Shown piece after piece: positions 41,666 through 50,528 of a stretch of 64,000 bases of DNA; position 1 is the first letter of the stretch; each line of letters opens with the position of its first letter. Source of the stretch: Paenibacillus auburnensis (GTDB taxonomy: Bacteria > Bacillota > Bacilli > Paenibacillales > Paenibacillaceae); NCBI RefSeq assembly GCF_927798115.1, contig NZ_CAKMMG010000012.1, forward strand, positions 1 through 64,000, in the 5' to 3' direction. A model generated the notes under the pieces. That model was not told the origin of the DNA, did no database searches, and saw nothing but the letters and a program-made list of their open reading frames with translations. A program made the position numbers and the translations under genes.

Positions 41666-42655
41666 ATGAAATCGCAGTTTGAAGCAAGGCTTGAACTATT
41701 CGCCCAGAATACACAGACCATCAAGAAGGCTTTTGCCTGGAAAAGTGGACAGATTAACCGTTTGGCTGCACTGCTGTACACAGCAGAGAATAGAACAGTG
41801 GATGTAGATGCCATCCGGGGGAGCAGTGACTTGATCAAGAGCACCACCGGCCCCTTTTCTACCTTCCGGGGTAACCTGTCCGTCTGTATCGCAGCACTGC
41901 TGTCCCTTTCAGACGGCAAAGAAGCCCTGCTGGCAGACACCCTTACCGTGTATGACCTGCTGAAGGGACTGAAATTCCGGGCCTCAGATTATCTTGTGGT
42001 CGCCGCCTACCAGATCGCCGCCCATACGACTCCCGACCAATATCAGCGGACGGCAGACAGAGCGCGGCATTTCTACGACAGTATGAAAGCGAACCACCGT
42101 TTCCTCACCGGACAGGACGACTATATCTTCGCGGCTATGCTCGCGCTGTCAGATCTTGAACCGGAACGCGGAACAGCCCGTATGGAACAGCTCTATGCGG
42201 AACTGAAACCGGAATTCCTGTCGGGCAACAGCGTGCAGGCGTTGACGCAGGTACTGGTGCTTGGTGAAGATACTCCGGAGGCAGCCGCACGTGTCCTCGC
42301 CCTGCGGGATGCCTTCCGCAGCCGGAACATCCGGCTGGATAAGGAATATACCCTTTCGTCACTGGGTGTATTGTCGTTACTGCCTGCCGGCCATGAAACA
42401 CTCGTGCAAGACATCTCTGACACCTATGAATCACTGCGGACCAAACAGGGCTTCGGCAGCTGGTCCATTACCAAGCAGGAGCTGCTGCTGCTTTCGGCTG
42501 CACTGGTTGCCTATAAGCAGATCGATGAGTTGAAAAACGGTATTTTAACGACGGCGCTTTCCACCAGCCTGACCAATATTGTTATCGCCCAGCAGACAGC
42601 TATTGCCGTAGCCGCCACATCCTCAGCTGCTGCCGCTTCGTCCGCTTCCCATTAA
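41666..42655 (+). CDS. DUF4003 family protein, 329 aa
   Basis: A helical cytoplasmic protein of the DUF4003 family, widespread in Bacillales and of unknown function. Visible features: RLAALLYTAENRTVDVDAIR near the N terminus, FRGNLSVCIAALLSLS, and DYIFAAMLALSDLEPERGT in the middle, which are the family's repeated helix pairs. The C-terminal tail is Ala/Ser-rich. ATG 41666 follows GAGAGGAG. It is a single gene with a hairpin terminator at 42684. Confidence 0.85.
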   Translation: MKSQFEARLELFAQNTQTIKKAFAWKSGQINRLAALLYTAENRTVDVDAIRGSSDLIKSTTGPFSTFRGNLSVCIAALLSLSDGKEALLADTLTVYDLLKGLKFRASDYLVVAAYQIAAHTTPDQYQRTADRARHFYDSMKANHRFLTGQDDYIFAAMLALSDLEPERGTARMEQLYAELKPEFLSGNSVQALTQVLVLGEDTPEAAARVLALRDAFRSRNIRLDKEYTLSSLGVLSLLPAGHETLVQDISDTYESLRTKQGFGSWSITKQELLLLSAALVAYKQIDELKNGILTTALSTSLTNIVIAQQTAIAVAATSSAAAASSASH

Positions 42656-42683
42656 TCATTGTTGCAGGTCTGCCTCATAACAA

Positions 42684-42720
42684 AGGACTGTGTCAACCCG
42701 ATCAAGGCTGGCACAGTCCT
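42684..42720. terminator. Terminator between convergent genes
   Basis: AGGACTGTGTCA pairs with TGGCACAGTCCT (one mismatch) around a 13-base loop. It lies between the DUF4003 stop and the phosphotransferase stop at 42731. Confidence 0.7.
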
Positions 42721-42730
42721 ATTGGCTTGT

Positions 42731-43588
42731 TCAAATGTTATCCTGCAGAAACGGATTATGTTCAGCAATACTAGTTATGCGCTGGAATGTATCCTGTTTT
42801 ACAGGCACACCGCCTCTGCGCTGAAGCAGCATCCATCTGAGAACGGCCAGCGCTTCGTATATCTTAAGTTTTTCAGGACCGATCTTATATCGCTGTAAGT
42901 AGGCGGAACGAAACGCTGCTGCATAAGGCTCTGAAATATATACGCTCAGCAGAACAACGCTCCAGGCAAAATCATACCCTGGATCACCTGCCTGTCCGTT
43001 CGTCCAATCTATGACCGTATAGCGCCCGTTCTTCTCTACGATATTGTTCATATGGAAGTCGCCGTGTATTATGCTCTCCTGCTTCATTTGGGCCCTCTGA
43101 ACAAGGGGGATCAATAACCGCGAGATATCGGCGTACTCTTCTGCCCCCGGGAAAAAATAATTCATAAAGTCATTGGTAGGCAGATGTGTCCCCTGCAAGT
43201 CCTCTACTTTGATCTGATGCAGCTTCGCCAGCATATCCGCAAGCACCGCCAGCTTCCGCGCATCCACTGTTTTCACGGGCGTCCCGTCAAAGGTAGTTAA
43301 CAGCACCTTGTCTCCGTTAGCATCTATTCCCCAGCCCAGCGGCTCTGAGACGGCTATCCCCCGTTCAAACAGTTCCTTCAATAAATGATACTGAGCACCG
43401 ATATCCGGTCTGGAGCTTTTGTTCCAGAGCTTCAGCACGAAGCTTTCCCGCCCGGACACGATCTTCATCACCTCAGCCTCAAACCCGTGAACCATGGCCT
43501 GCGTGACCAGCTGATCCTGTTCTTTCAGCAGCTTTTCAAGCAGACTGCTTCTCCCGGTCCAGTCAATATTGCTTAGGATGCTTGCCAT
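42731..43588 (-). CDS. Phosphotransferase (APH family), 285 aa
   Basis: Aminoglycoside-phosphotransferase fold. The catalytic loop is SIIHGDFHMNNIV and the metal-binding Asp in YTVIDWTNGQAGDPGYDFAW, with the N-lobe lysine in SFVLKLWN. The length is typical. Substrate unknown. ATG 43588 follows GGAAGGAG. The acetyltransferase gene upstream ends 48 bp away in the same direction, so they may be co-transcribed. It belongs to a different subgroup from the two other phosphotransferases in the window, at 8727 and 54730. Confidence 0.87.
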   Translation of the reverse strand: MASILSNIDWTGRSSLLEKLLKEQDQLVTQAMVHGFEAEVMKIVSGRESFVLKLWNKSSRPDIGAQYHLLKELFERGIAVSEPLGWGIDANGDKVLLTTFDGTPVKTVDARKLAVLADMLAKLHQIKVEDLQGTHLPTNDFMNYFFPGAEEYADISRLLIPLVQRAQMKQESIIHGDFHMNNIVEKNGRYTVIDWTNGQAGDPGYDFAWSVVLLSVYISEPYAAAFRSAYLQRYKIGPEKLKIYEALAVLRWMLLQRRGGVPVKQDTFQRITSIAEHNPFLQDNI

Positions 43589-43636
43589 TTAGGTCTCCTT
43601 CCATATTTAGCGTTTATTGATCTCCCGGAAGGTTAC

Positions 43637-44545
43637 TCAATCAATCGCATACCCAAGTGTCAGCCTGAATCCCTCCAGCTCGTAGCCGATTTGCGTATAG
43701 AGCCGGATGGCTTTTTTATTGGTCCCATGTGTACCCAGGGTGGCGATGGTTTTGCCCTGATCCTTCAGGTATTCCAGAGCGGTGCAGAGGAGGTTCCGGG
43801 CGATCCCTTGTTTCTGCCATCCCGGGATGACGAATACATTTTCCGTTGCACTATGACCTTCAGCAATTCTCCAGGTTGAGGTGTTGCCCAGGAACTGGTC
43901 CCCGCTAAACGCGCAGAAGTTCGTCATTTCCTCTGCCCCCTGCATCCAGGCCAGCTGGTTCATGCTCCAGGCCACACCGTCGAAGGAGGCGAGCTCTGCC
44001 TGATGATATTGCTCGCGGGCTTCGTTGTTATCCAGCACATAGGGGCGTATCTGCACCCCCTCAGGCAATGGATACTGCGGAATCACCCGGCTCAGGTCAT
44101 ATTTGAATACGGCAATGGTATCGTAAACCGTAAATCCGCGTTTCAGGTAATAGCTTAGCTCCGGGAGGTCATCCGTATCCGTATATTGGGCGATCACAAT
44201 CCGCTTTTCCGGATGCTGTGCCTTAATCTCTTTGGCGCGGACAATCATCGCATCCAGCAAGGCATCCTTGATCTCCTCATCTTCATCCTGATCTGCGAAA
44301 TTGATTTCACTGGTAAGATAGCGGACAAAACCCTGATCCTCATCATGCCCTTCCGCATCAAACGTATCATGGAGCATGAGATGGGCAACGGCCACCACCT
44401 CCTCATCTTTTACAGCCAGGAACATGTTTCGCTTATCCAGATCCCCGTGATACAGAAAGAGCATTTTGAGCACAAAACCGAATTTCTCGAGCTTCTCTTC
44501 CTCTCCATCCCGCACATTTCGGATCACGAACTCTTTTATCAACAA
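43637..44545 (-). CDS. GNAT family N-acetyltransferase, 302 aa
   Basis: A long GNAT protein. Only the C-terminal 130 residues show a canonical acetyl-CoA site (NVFVIPGWQKQGIARNLLCT with Q-x-x-G-I-A, then LGTHGTNKKAIRLYTQIGYE). The N-terminal half (MLIKEFVIRNVRDGEEEK and IVIAQYTDTDDLPELSYYLK) looks like a second, degenerate GNAT fold. The start is taken as TTG 44543-44545, seven bases after AGGAG; the ATG 21 bases upstream lies before that site. Substrate unknown. Confidence 0.82.
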   Translation of the reverse strand: MLIKEFVIRNVRDGEEEKLEKFGFVLKMLFLYHGDLDKRNMFLAVKDEEVVAVAHLMLHDTFDAEGHDEDQGFVRYLTSEINFADQDEDEEIKDALLDAMIVRAKEIKAQHPEKRIVIAQYTDTDDLPELSYYLKRGFTVYDTIAVFKYDLSRVIPQYPLPEGVQIRPYVLDNNEAREQYHQAELASFDGVAWSMNQLAWMQGAEEMTNFCAFSGDQFLGNTSTWRIAEGHSATENVFVIPGWQKQGIARNLLCTALEYLKDQGKTIATLGTHGTNKKAIRLYTQIGYELEGFRLTLGYAID

Positions 44546-44896
44546 ACATCGTCTCCTATCTGCCATACGGAATATTGCCGCACAGACAGTTGAATTGGTA
44601 TTTTTACCATTTTAATACTGAATACGCTCTCTTAAATATGCAAGGGAAACTTTATTTATAAATATTCTCCACATGGTGTTCATGCGGAAACTTTGCGATT
44701 ATGGTAATATGACTGAATTCCGCCGGAATTTTTACTGGGATTTATAAGCCGGGCAGGTGCATAGATTCCAGTTCAAGCGATTGTAACAAGAAATCTTCAC
44801 AGCAGCGGGTGGCGGCCGCTTAATGTGTTATAATCACTTTGATTTATTCACTCTTCGCCAGCAAGAGTGTAAGAACACACAGAAACAGGTGATCAA
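44546..44896. other. Intergenic region upstream of ABC exporter operon
   Basis: The 350-bp gap between divergent genes holds an extended -10 (TGTTATAAT at 44826-44834) and, in the leader, a small hairpin CACTCTT-cgccagc-AAGAGTG (about 44849-44869). The hairpin lacks a T run. No leader peptide with a ribosome site was found. Confidence 0.45.
44826..44834 (+). promoter_or_regulatory. Extended -10 promoter of ABC exporter operon
   Basis: TGTTATAAT, a perfect -10 with TG extension, 63 bp before the start codon at 44897. The -35 region is GC-rich (GGGTGGCGG) and far from consensus, so activation or weak basal use is likely. Confidence 0.55.
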
Positions 44897-46672
44897 ATGT
44901 TCGAGCTTAAATGGCTGTGGCAGAACCTCAAGGGGAACCGCACGAGGTATATTGTGGCACTCTGCCTCTCGGTGGTAGGCTCAGCGCTTACTATCGTGAA
45001 TCCGTACATCAGTCAGCGCATTGTCGATACGTTTATAGCCGGCGATAATGCAGTGCAGAATCTGACAGAGGAACGTGGGCTTCTGATTGCGCTTTGTCTG
45101 GGCATGATCGGCTTTTCCCTGCTGCGTACCGGTCTTGCTTATCTGACAACCATGCAGTACGAGCGTTCCTCGCAAAACATGATGTACAACATCCGTATTT
45201 ATCTGTACAACAAGATTCAGGGACAAGACAGGGAGTATTACGACCATAACCGCACCGGTGATCTTATGACCAAGATGACTGGGGATCTCGACATGGTCCG
45301 GCACTCGATGGCATGGATTTTCAAAACAATCATCGAATCTCTGACGATTTTTGCTGCTGCCGTCATCTATTTCTTCACGATTGATGCAGAGCTGACGCTG
45401 TGGATGCTGATTCTTTCGCCGCCGATTTTTATTGTGGCCTACATATTTGCACGGCGCGTCCGCCCAATGTACATCGATCTGCGCGAGCGGCTGTCCCAGC
45501 TTAACACAACGACACAGGAGAATATCTCCGGTAACCGGGTCGTCAAGGCGTTCGCCCGCGAGGAATTCGAAATTGAGAAATTCACAGACAAGAATGTGAA
45601 CTATTCAGTCGCCAATAAGAAAGCCGCACTCGTCTGGCTTGATTATTTCCCTTACCTGGAGACCTTCGCCCAGGCGTTCAACGTTATTCTGATGATAGTC
45701 GGCGGACTTTATCTGATGGACGGCCGGATTACCTTTGGTGAATTCGCAGCCTTCTCCTCACTCATCTGGGCCATTTCGAACCCGATGCGCAATATCGGTA
45801 TTATCATCAATGATATCCAGCGTTTTTTTGCCAGTCTATCCAAAATCGTCGATATTTACTATGCCCGGCCGGCGATTGTAAATGAGCACAATCCCGTTGA
45901 TAAACGCCGTTACGAGGGCCGTATAGAGTTTCAGAATGTCAGCTTCAAATACGACAGTGCCGTCGTCCTGGACGATGTCAGCTTTACCGTGGAGCCTGGT
46001 GAAACCGTAGCCATTATGGGCTCAACGGGTGCGGGCAAGACAACCATCATCAACCTGATTCCCCGGTTCTACGAAGTAACTTCGGGACGTGTGCTCGTGG
46101 ATGGCGTTGATGTGCGGGAGCTGGAGCTTGATGAACTGCGGGGCAATATCGGCATGGCTACCCAGGATGTGCTCTTATTCTCCGATACGATTGACGGAAA
46201 CATCGCTTATGGTGATCCTGAGCTTCCGGAGGAAGAGGTGATGGATTATGCCCGGCTCGCAGCCGCCCATGAATTTATCACCAAAATGCCCGAAGGCTAC
46301 GATACGGTTGTCGGGGAACGCGGTGTCGGCCTGTCAGGCGGGCAAAAGCAGCGTATTGCACTGGCGCGGGCGATGGCCGTCCGCCGTCCGATCCTGATTC
46401 TGGACGATACGACCTCTGCGGTCGATCTGGAGACAGAGGAGCATATTCAGCGCAGTCTGCGCGAGCTGGAATACCCTTGCACGAAGATCATTATTGCGCA
46501 GCGGGTATCCACAACCTGTGAAGCGGACCGTATCCTGATCCTGGACCGCGGCCGTCTGATCGAGGAAGGCACCCATGCCGAGCTTCTGGCGAAGCGGGGT
46601 TATTATTACGACGTGTTTATGCTGCAGAACGAGGGCATTGGAAGGCAGGTGAGCCAGCATGGCAAGGAATAA
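44897..46672 (+). CDS. Heterodimeric ABC exporter, degenerate-site subunit, 591 aa
   Basis: Half-transporter with six membrane segments then an ATPase domain. Walker A is MGSTGAGKTT, signature LSGGQKQRIALARAM. The catalytic Glu after Walker B is replaced by Asp (LILDDTTSAVD) and the H-loop His by Gln (IIAQRVST). So its own ATP site is hydrolytically weak, as in BmrC and other heterodimeric type IV exporters. It pairs with the subunit encoded 14 bp overlapping downstream. The likely role is drug or lipid-like substrate export (YfiBC/BmrCD type). GTG-AUC-AAATG context with CAGGTGA upstream marks the start. Confidence 0.9.
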   Translation: MFELKWLWQNLKGNRTRYIVALCLSVVGSALTIVNPYISQRIVDTFIAGDNAVQNLTEERGLLIALCLGMIGFSLLRTGLAYLTTMQYERSSQNMMYNIRIYLYNKIQGQDREYYDHNRTGDLMTKMTGDLDMVRHSMAWIFKTIIESLTIFAAAVIYFFTIDAELTLWMLILSPPIFIVAYIFARRVRPMYIDLRERLSQLNTTTQENISGNRVVKAFAREEFEIEKFTDKNVNYSVANKKAALVWLDYFPYLETFAQAFNVILMIVGGLYLMDGRITFGEFAAFSSLIWAISNPMRNIGIIINDIQRFFASLSKIVDIYYARPAIVNEHNPVDKRRYEGRIEFQNVSFKYDSAVVLDDVSFTVEPGETVAIMGSTGAGKTTIINLIPRFYEVTSGRVLVDGVDVRELELDELRGNIGMATQDVLLFSDTIDGNIAYGDPELPEEEVMDYARLAAAHEFITKMPEGYDTVVGERGVGLSGGQKQRIALARAMAVRRPILILDDTTSAVDLETEEHIQRSLRELEYPCTKIIIAQRVSTTCEADRILILDRGRLIEEGTHAELLAKRGYYYDVFMLQNEGIGRQVSQHGKE

Positions 46673-48434
46673 ATTCGACGTCGACGAAAATCTGGAATCT
46701 CCATTTAATATCAAACATTTCCGGCGTGCAATGGTGTACATCAAACGGAAGCAGAAGCCGATGATTATTGCGTTTATTCTGAGCGCCTTATCCGCTGCCA
46801 TTTCGCTATCGGCCCCGCTGATTATGCAGCATGTCGTTGACGTGACCATTCCGGCAAAAGCGAAGCTTGCGCTGGTCGGCTGGTCGGTACTGATGCTAGT
46901 GACCATTGTGGTCAGCGTTATTCTGGCAACCATCCGTTCACGCATTATGACCAGCGTAGGGCAGGACATTATTTTTGACATCCGCACAGATTTGTTCAAG
47001 CATCTGCAGGATCTGCCGTTCAAATATTATGACGACCGTCCGCAGGGCAAAATCCTCATCCGGGTTGTCAACTACGTCAACTCGGTTTCTGATGTCCTGT
47101 CGAACGGCATTATCAACTTTATCCTGGAAATTGTGAATCTGATCTTCATTGCCGCCTTCATGTTCGCCGTTGATGTCCGGCTCTCGTTCGTCACCCTTGC
47201 CGGACTGCCTGTGTTCCTCGGCGTTATGCTGCTGATTAAGACCCGGCAGCGCCGGGCCTGGCAGGCGGTATCCAATAAGAGCTCCAACCTGAATGCTTAT
47301 ATGCAGGAGAGCATCAGCGGGATCGGTGTCACCCAGATGTTCTCACGGGAACAGCGCAATGAGGGCATCTTCACCCGTCTGGCCGGCAATTTCCGGACAG
47401 AATGGATGCGGGCCCTGCGTTTTAACGCGCTGATCCCGTTCTCGGTCGACAATCTGGCAACGATCGTTACAACACTGATTTTCTTGGTAGGCCTGCTCAC
47501 ACTGAGCCCACAAGATGTCACCTTCGGCGTCATTCTGGCCATGAGTACCTATGCAGCCCGCTTCTGGCAGCCGATTCTGAATCTCTCGAACCTGTACAAC
47601 AACTTCATTAATGCTGTTGCCTATCTGGAGCGTATCTTCGAAACGCTGGATGAACCGGTTACGGTAAGCGATATCCCGGGTGCGGAGGAACTGCTGCCTG
47701 TCCGGGGCCAGGTCACCTTCGACGACGTAACCTTTGCCTATGATCCTGGCCTGAACATCCTGGAGAATATCTCCTTTAACGTCCAGGCAGGCGAGAGCAT
47801 TGCCCTTGTCGGACCGACCGGCGCAGGCAAAACTACGGTCGTCAACCTGATCTCCCGCTTCTATAATCTTACCGGCGGCAGCATCCTGATTGACGGCCAG
47901 GATATCTCGCAGGTCACCATGAAGTCGTTACGCAGCCAGATGGGAATTATGCTGCAGGACAGCTTTATCTTCTCCGGGACGATCCTGGACAATATTCGTT
48001 ACGGCAAACTTGATGCAACCGAAGAAGAAGTTATCGCTGCGGCGAAGACCGTCTGTGCGGACGAATTCATCCGCGAGTTCGAGCACGGGTATATGACGGA
48101 GGTTAATGAGCGCGGCTCCAAGCTCTCGCAAGGCCAACGGCAGCTCATCTCCTTCGCAAGAACGCTGCTGGCCGACCCGCGTATTCTGATTCTGGACGAA
48201 GCCACCTCCTCCATCGACGCCAAGACTGAGCGGCTGCTGCAGAAGGGCCTTAACGAACTGCTTAAGGGACGTACCTCGTTCATTATCGCGCACCGCCTGT
48301 CCACCGTGAAGAACTGCGACCGCATTATGTATGTGTCGAACAAAGGTATCGCGGAAAGCGGCTCCCATGATGAGCTGATCGCAAGCCGCGGCCTTTACTA
48401 CCGGCTCTATACGGCGCAAAAAATGGAAGCGTAA
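46659..48434 (+). CDS. Heterodimeric ABC exporter, catalytic-site subunit, 591 aa
   Basis: The second half-transporter, overlapping the first by 14 bp. Walker A is VGPTGAGKTTVVN, Walker B ILILDEATSSID with the catalytic Glu, and H-loop IIAHRLSTV with His, all intact. Its signature is LSQGQRQLISFART, diverged from LSGGQ. In the heterodimer the degenerate site thus combines the first subunit's Walker motifs with this signature, and the consensus site combines this protein's Walker motifs with the first subunit's LSGGQ. The asymmetry is internally consistent. Confidence 0.9.
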   Translation: MARNKFDVDENLESPFNIKHFRRAMVYIKRKQKPMIIAFILSALSAAISLSAPLIMQHVVDVTIPAKAKLALVGWSVLMLVTIVVSVILATIRSRIMTSVGQDIIFDIRTDLFKHLQDLPFKYYDDRPQGKILIRVVNYVNSVSDVLSNGIINFILEIVNLIFIAAFMFAVDVRLSFVTLAGLPVFLGVMLLIKTRQRRAWQAVSNKSSNLNAYMQESISGIGVTQMFSREQRNEGIFTRLAGNFRTEWMRALRFNALIPFSVDNLATIVTTLIFLVGLLTLSPQDVTFGVILAMSTYAARFWQPILNLSNLYNNFINAVAYLERIFETLDEPVTVSDIPGAEELLPVRGQVTFDDVTFAYDPGLNILENISFNVQAGESIALVGPTGAGKTTVVNLISRFYNLTGGSILIDGQDISQVTMKSLRSQMGIMLQDSFIFSGTILDNIRYGKLDATEEEVIAAAKTVCADEFIREFEHGYMTEVNERGSKLSQGQRQLISFARTLLADPRILILDEATSSIDAKTERLLQKGLNELLKGRTSFIIAHRLSTVKNCDRIMYVSNKGIAESGSHDELIASRGLYYRLYTAQKMEA

Positions 48435-48440
48435 AACAGC

Positions 48441-48487
48441 AAACCCCCTGCATTTGCGGAAGTTTACTCCGCAGATGCAGGGGGTTT
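48441..48487. terminator. Bidirectional terminator
   Basis: AAACCCCCTGCAT-TGCGGA pairs with TCCGCA-ATGCAGGGGGTTT, with a T run after it and an A run before it. It lies between the convergent exporter and cupin genes. Confidence 0.92.
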
Positions 48488-48499
48488 TTATTTGCTCTG

Positions 48500-48841
48500 T
48501 TACAGAAAGTCTGCACGTGCCGGTGTAAAGGCATCCAGCAGGATGCTGTCATCCTCCAGCGGAATACAGCCATGCAGCACATTGGATGGGAAATGGATGC
48601 TGTCACCAACTTTGACGATCTGTACATCCTTCGTTACCCCATCATCAATCATGAACTGAAAACTGCCCTTCATCACATACGTGATCTGCTCATGTACATG
48701 GTTGTGGAGAGGAATTTCTCCCTCTTGGGCTTTGGCGAACATCACCTTGGCATACATAATCTCTTCACTATGTGCCAGTACCTTACGGGTAGTGTTACTA
48801 TCAACGGTAACTGTCTGAATCTCTTTGTCTTTAAAAAACAT
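48500..48841 (-). CDS. Cupin domain protein, 113 aa
   Basis: A single small beta-barrel cupin. Metal-ligand motif 1 is PLHNHVHEQITYVMKG (H-x-H with Glu and a later Gly), motif 2 GDSIHFPSNVLHGC. This size and motif pattern occurs in KdgF-type and sugar-metabolism cupins. ATG 48841 follows TAGGAGG. A sequence matching the LacI operator before the PTS gene lies 47 bp upstream of the start, so it is probably part of the same regulon (sugar or sugar acid use). Confidence 0.83.
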   Translation of the reverse strand: MFFKDKEIQTVTVDSNTTRKVLAHSEEIMYAKVMFAKAQEGEIPLHNHVHEQITYVMKGSFQFMIDDGVTKDVQIVKVGDSIHFPSNVLHGCIPLEDDSILLDAFTPARADFL

Positions 48842-48887
48842 GTATGATTCCTCCTATAAAGAATTACATTTAACTAATGATTTTCAA

Positions 48888-48903
48888 ATAAATCGATTTA
48901 GTT
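48888..48903 (-). promoter_or_regulatory. LacI-type operator before cupin gene
   Basis: AATAAATCGATTTAGT (plus strand) matches 15 of 16 bases of the operator at 50198-50213. The perfect core TAAATCGATTTA spans 48889-48900, just past the stop of the PTS gene and before the cupin promoter region. Confidence 0.7.
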
Positions 48904-50152
48904 AAAACCAGCGAAAAATGGCCCATAAAATTGCCGACAGCGATGTGAAATCCGGATCCGCGAAGGTAACCCCTTCAGCTCCCAGGTAATTGAACAGCGG
49001 CAAGGTAAGCGCAGGCAGCAGACAGAGCAGGAATCCGTTGAGGCAGCTGGAAATGACAGCACCTCTGAAGCCGCCGCTGGAATTGCCGAAGATCGCCGCG
49101 GCACCGCCAGCCAGGAAGCAGGCCATAATTCCAGGGACAATAACAGGCAGACCAACCAGCGGGAAGATGAAGACACAGGCTACGCCGGTAAAGAAGCTGA
49201 CCAGGAAACCCACCAGCGCGGAATTCGGCGCTTTGTCGAACAGGACCAGTACATCCACACCCGGGATTGCTCCTGGAGCGAACACCTGGGAGAAGCCTTT
49301 GAATGCCGGTACAATTTCCGTTGTGAACAGCTTAACACCCGCTTTTGCGATATACAAACCGGCAGCGAAGATAGCTGACTGTTCAAGGATGAACACGATG
49401 TATTCTTTGCCGTCTGCCAGCTCACTGACAAAATCGGCACCGGCTACAAGCCCCGATACCAGCAACAGCACCAACATCGTTAGGGTAGTTGCCACATTCG
49501 GATCCCGCAAAAAGCTGATGCGGTCATTGATTTTAACATTCTCAGTATCATTGTTTTTGTTGCCGAACACTTTGCCGAGGTATGTACCGATGATGTAAGA
49601 AGTCATGGAAGCATGAGCGATGGTATATTCATCGGACTTGATAATATTTCTGCTTGCATTCCGGAGCAGGTACGGGAATACTGCCATATAGCTTCCGATA
49701 ACCAGAGAACCTACAATGATAGTAACCAGCGAGTTCATGCCCAGACCTTTCATGACAGCTGTAGCAGCAAAGCTCATGAACAGAATCAGATGCAGAGAGA
49801 GATAAATGTATTTGAATTTCGTCAGACGTGCAAGCAAAATATTAAGGATCATGGAAAAGAGCAGAATAAGCGCAGCATCCGCACCGATCTGATCAATGGT
49901 CAGCGCCATAATCGCCTCGTTGCTCGGTACAACACCTTTGAGATTGAATGCATAGGAGAATATTTTACTGAAGTTCGTGAGCACGCCCCCGAGAATTCCG
50001 CCGCCGACTTTGATCATCGTGAAGCCCATGAAAGACAGCGTTGTTCCGGTGATGACTTCGGACAGTTTTTTCCTCTGGAACAGAAGTCCGAGGAGTGTAA
50101 CAATCGCAATAATAATTGAAGGTTCCTTGATGATACTCATAAACATATGCAT
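48902..50152 (-). CDS. PTS IIC component, ascorbate (UlaA/SgaT) type, 416 aa
   Basis: A polytopic membrane protein with about ten to twelve hydrophobic segments. It matches the EIIC family of L-ascorbate and related sugar acids: MGFTMIKVGGGILGGVLTNF, GADAALILLFSMILNILLARLT, and the C-terminal FFTGVACVFIFPLVGLPVIVPG. No EIIA or EIIB gene is adjacent, so partners must be encoded elsewhere or the protein acts alone. The start is uncertain: ATG 50150-50152 is used; TTG 50164 and ATG 50146 are alternatives. An 18-bp operator and a Crp/Fnr-like site lie upstream. Confidence 0.8.
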   Translation of the reverse strand: MHMFMSIIKEPSIIIAIVTLLGLLFQRKKLSEVITGTTLSFMGFTMIKVGGGILGGVLTNFSKIFSYAFNLKGVVPSNEAIMALTIDQIGADAALILLFSMILNILLARLTKFKYIYLSLHLILFMSFAATAVMKGLGMNSLVTIIVGSLVIGSYMAVFPYLLRNASRNIIKSDEYTIAHASMTSYIIGTYLGKVFGNKNNDTENVKINDRISFLRDPNVATTLTMLVLLLVSGLVAGADFVSELADGKEYIVFILEQSAIFAAGLYIAKAGVKLFTTEIVPAFKGFSQVFAPGAIPGVDVLVLFDKAPNSALVGFLVSFFTGVACVFIFPLVGLPVIVPGIMACFLAGGAAAIFGNSSGGFRGAVISSCLNGFLLCLLPALTLPLFNYLGAEGVTFADPDFTSLSAILWAIFRWF

Positions 50153-50196
50153 GCGGGTTCCCAACTTCTTTCTGATAATTATAGTTTTTTCCTTAC

Positions 50197-50214
50197 TACT
50201 AAATCGATTTAGTA
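50197..50214 (-). promoter_or_regulatory. LacI-type operator of the PTS gene
   Basis: TACTAAATCGATTTAGTA is a perfect 18-bp palindrome with the central CG typical of LacI-family operators. It lies 45 bp before the PTS start and is repeated with one change before the cupin gene. The LacI-type regulator at 50529 is the obvious binder. Confidence 0.78.
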
Positions 50215-50273
50215 AAACTCCAAAAAAATTTTCCCGTTACTCCCGGGAGTTAAGACTGATTGGTTCTTGGATA

Positions 50274-50291
50274 TTGTGAACTAAATCACAA
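50274..50291 (-). promoter_or_regulatory. Crp/Fnr-family binding site
   Basis: TTGTGAACTAAATCACAA fits the TGTGA-N6-TCACA consensus perfectly, with matching outer T/A. In Bacillus this is the Fnr site consensus. It lies about 60-75 bp upstream of the LacI operator, a place suited to activation of the PTS gene. Confidence 0.6.
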
Positions 50292-50478
50292 TCAACCCTA
50301 TAATGAATGGTTTAAATTCGTGATCTTCCCCCCTCTTCGAATTCAACGTTATCAATGTGTTAAAAGGTACTTTCAGGAATGCAAGGGTATTTCTGACTCG
50401 AATCATAGCATCATTATATCGTGTAATTTTCTTTTTGCAATAGAAAAATAAAAACGGTTACACAAATTACACAAAAAA

Positions 50479-50519
50479 AGCCTATTTTCTCTTTGGTTAC
50501 GAAAAAAAGAAAATAGGCT
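50479..50519 (-). terminator. Terminator of LacI regulator gene
   Basis: AGCCTATTTTCT pairs perfectly with AGAAAATAGGCT; the minus strand continues with seven T. It starts 10 bp past the stop at 50529. Confidence 0.92.
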
Positions 50520-50528
50520 GATTTATTT

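Larger units (their letters stand above)
50215..50528. other. Regulatory intergenic region between PTS and LacI genes
   Basis: The region contains a 12-bp palindrome ACTCCCGGGAGT (50239-50250), the Crp/Fnr-like site at 50274-50291, paired GTGTAATTT/AAATTACAC arms near 50419 and 50465, and the regulator's terminator at 50479-50519. No coding frame was accepted. Confidence 0.45.

Noticed and set aside
44849..44869. Attenuator or riboswitch before the ABC exporter
   Set aside because: A single 7-bp hairpin without a T run, alternative pairing or leader peptide; not enough to call a regulatory RNA.
50215..50480. Catabolite-repression (cre) site before the PTS gene
   Set aside because: No sequence fits the TGWAANCGNTNWCA consensus well enough; only the Crp/Fnr-like site and the LacI palindrome are supported.
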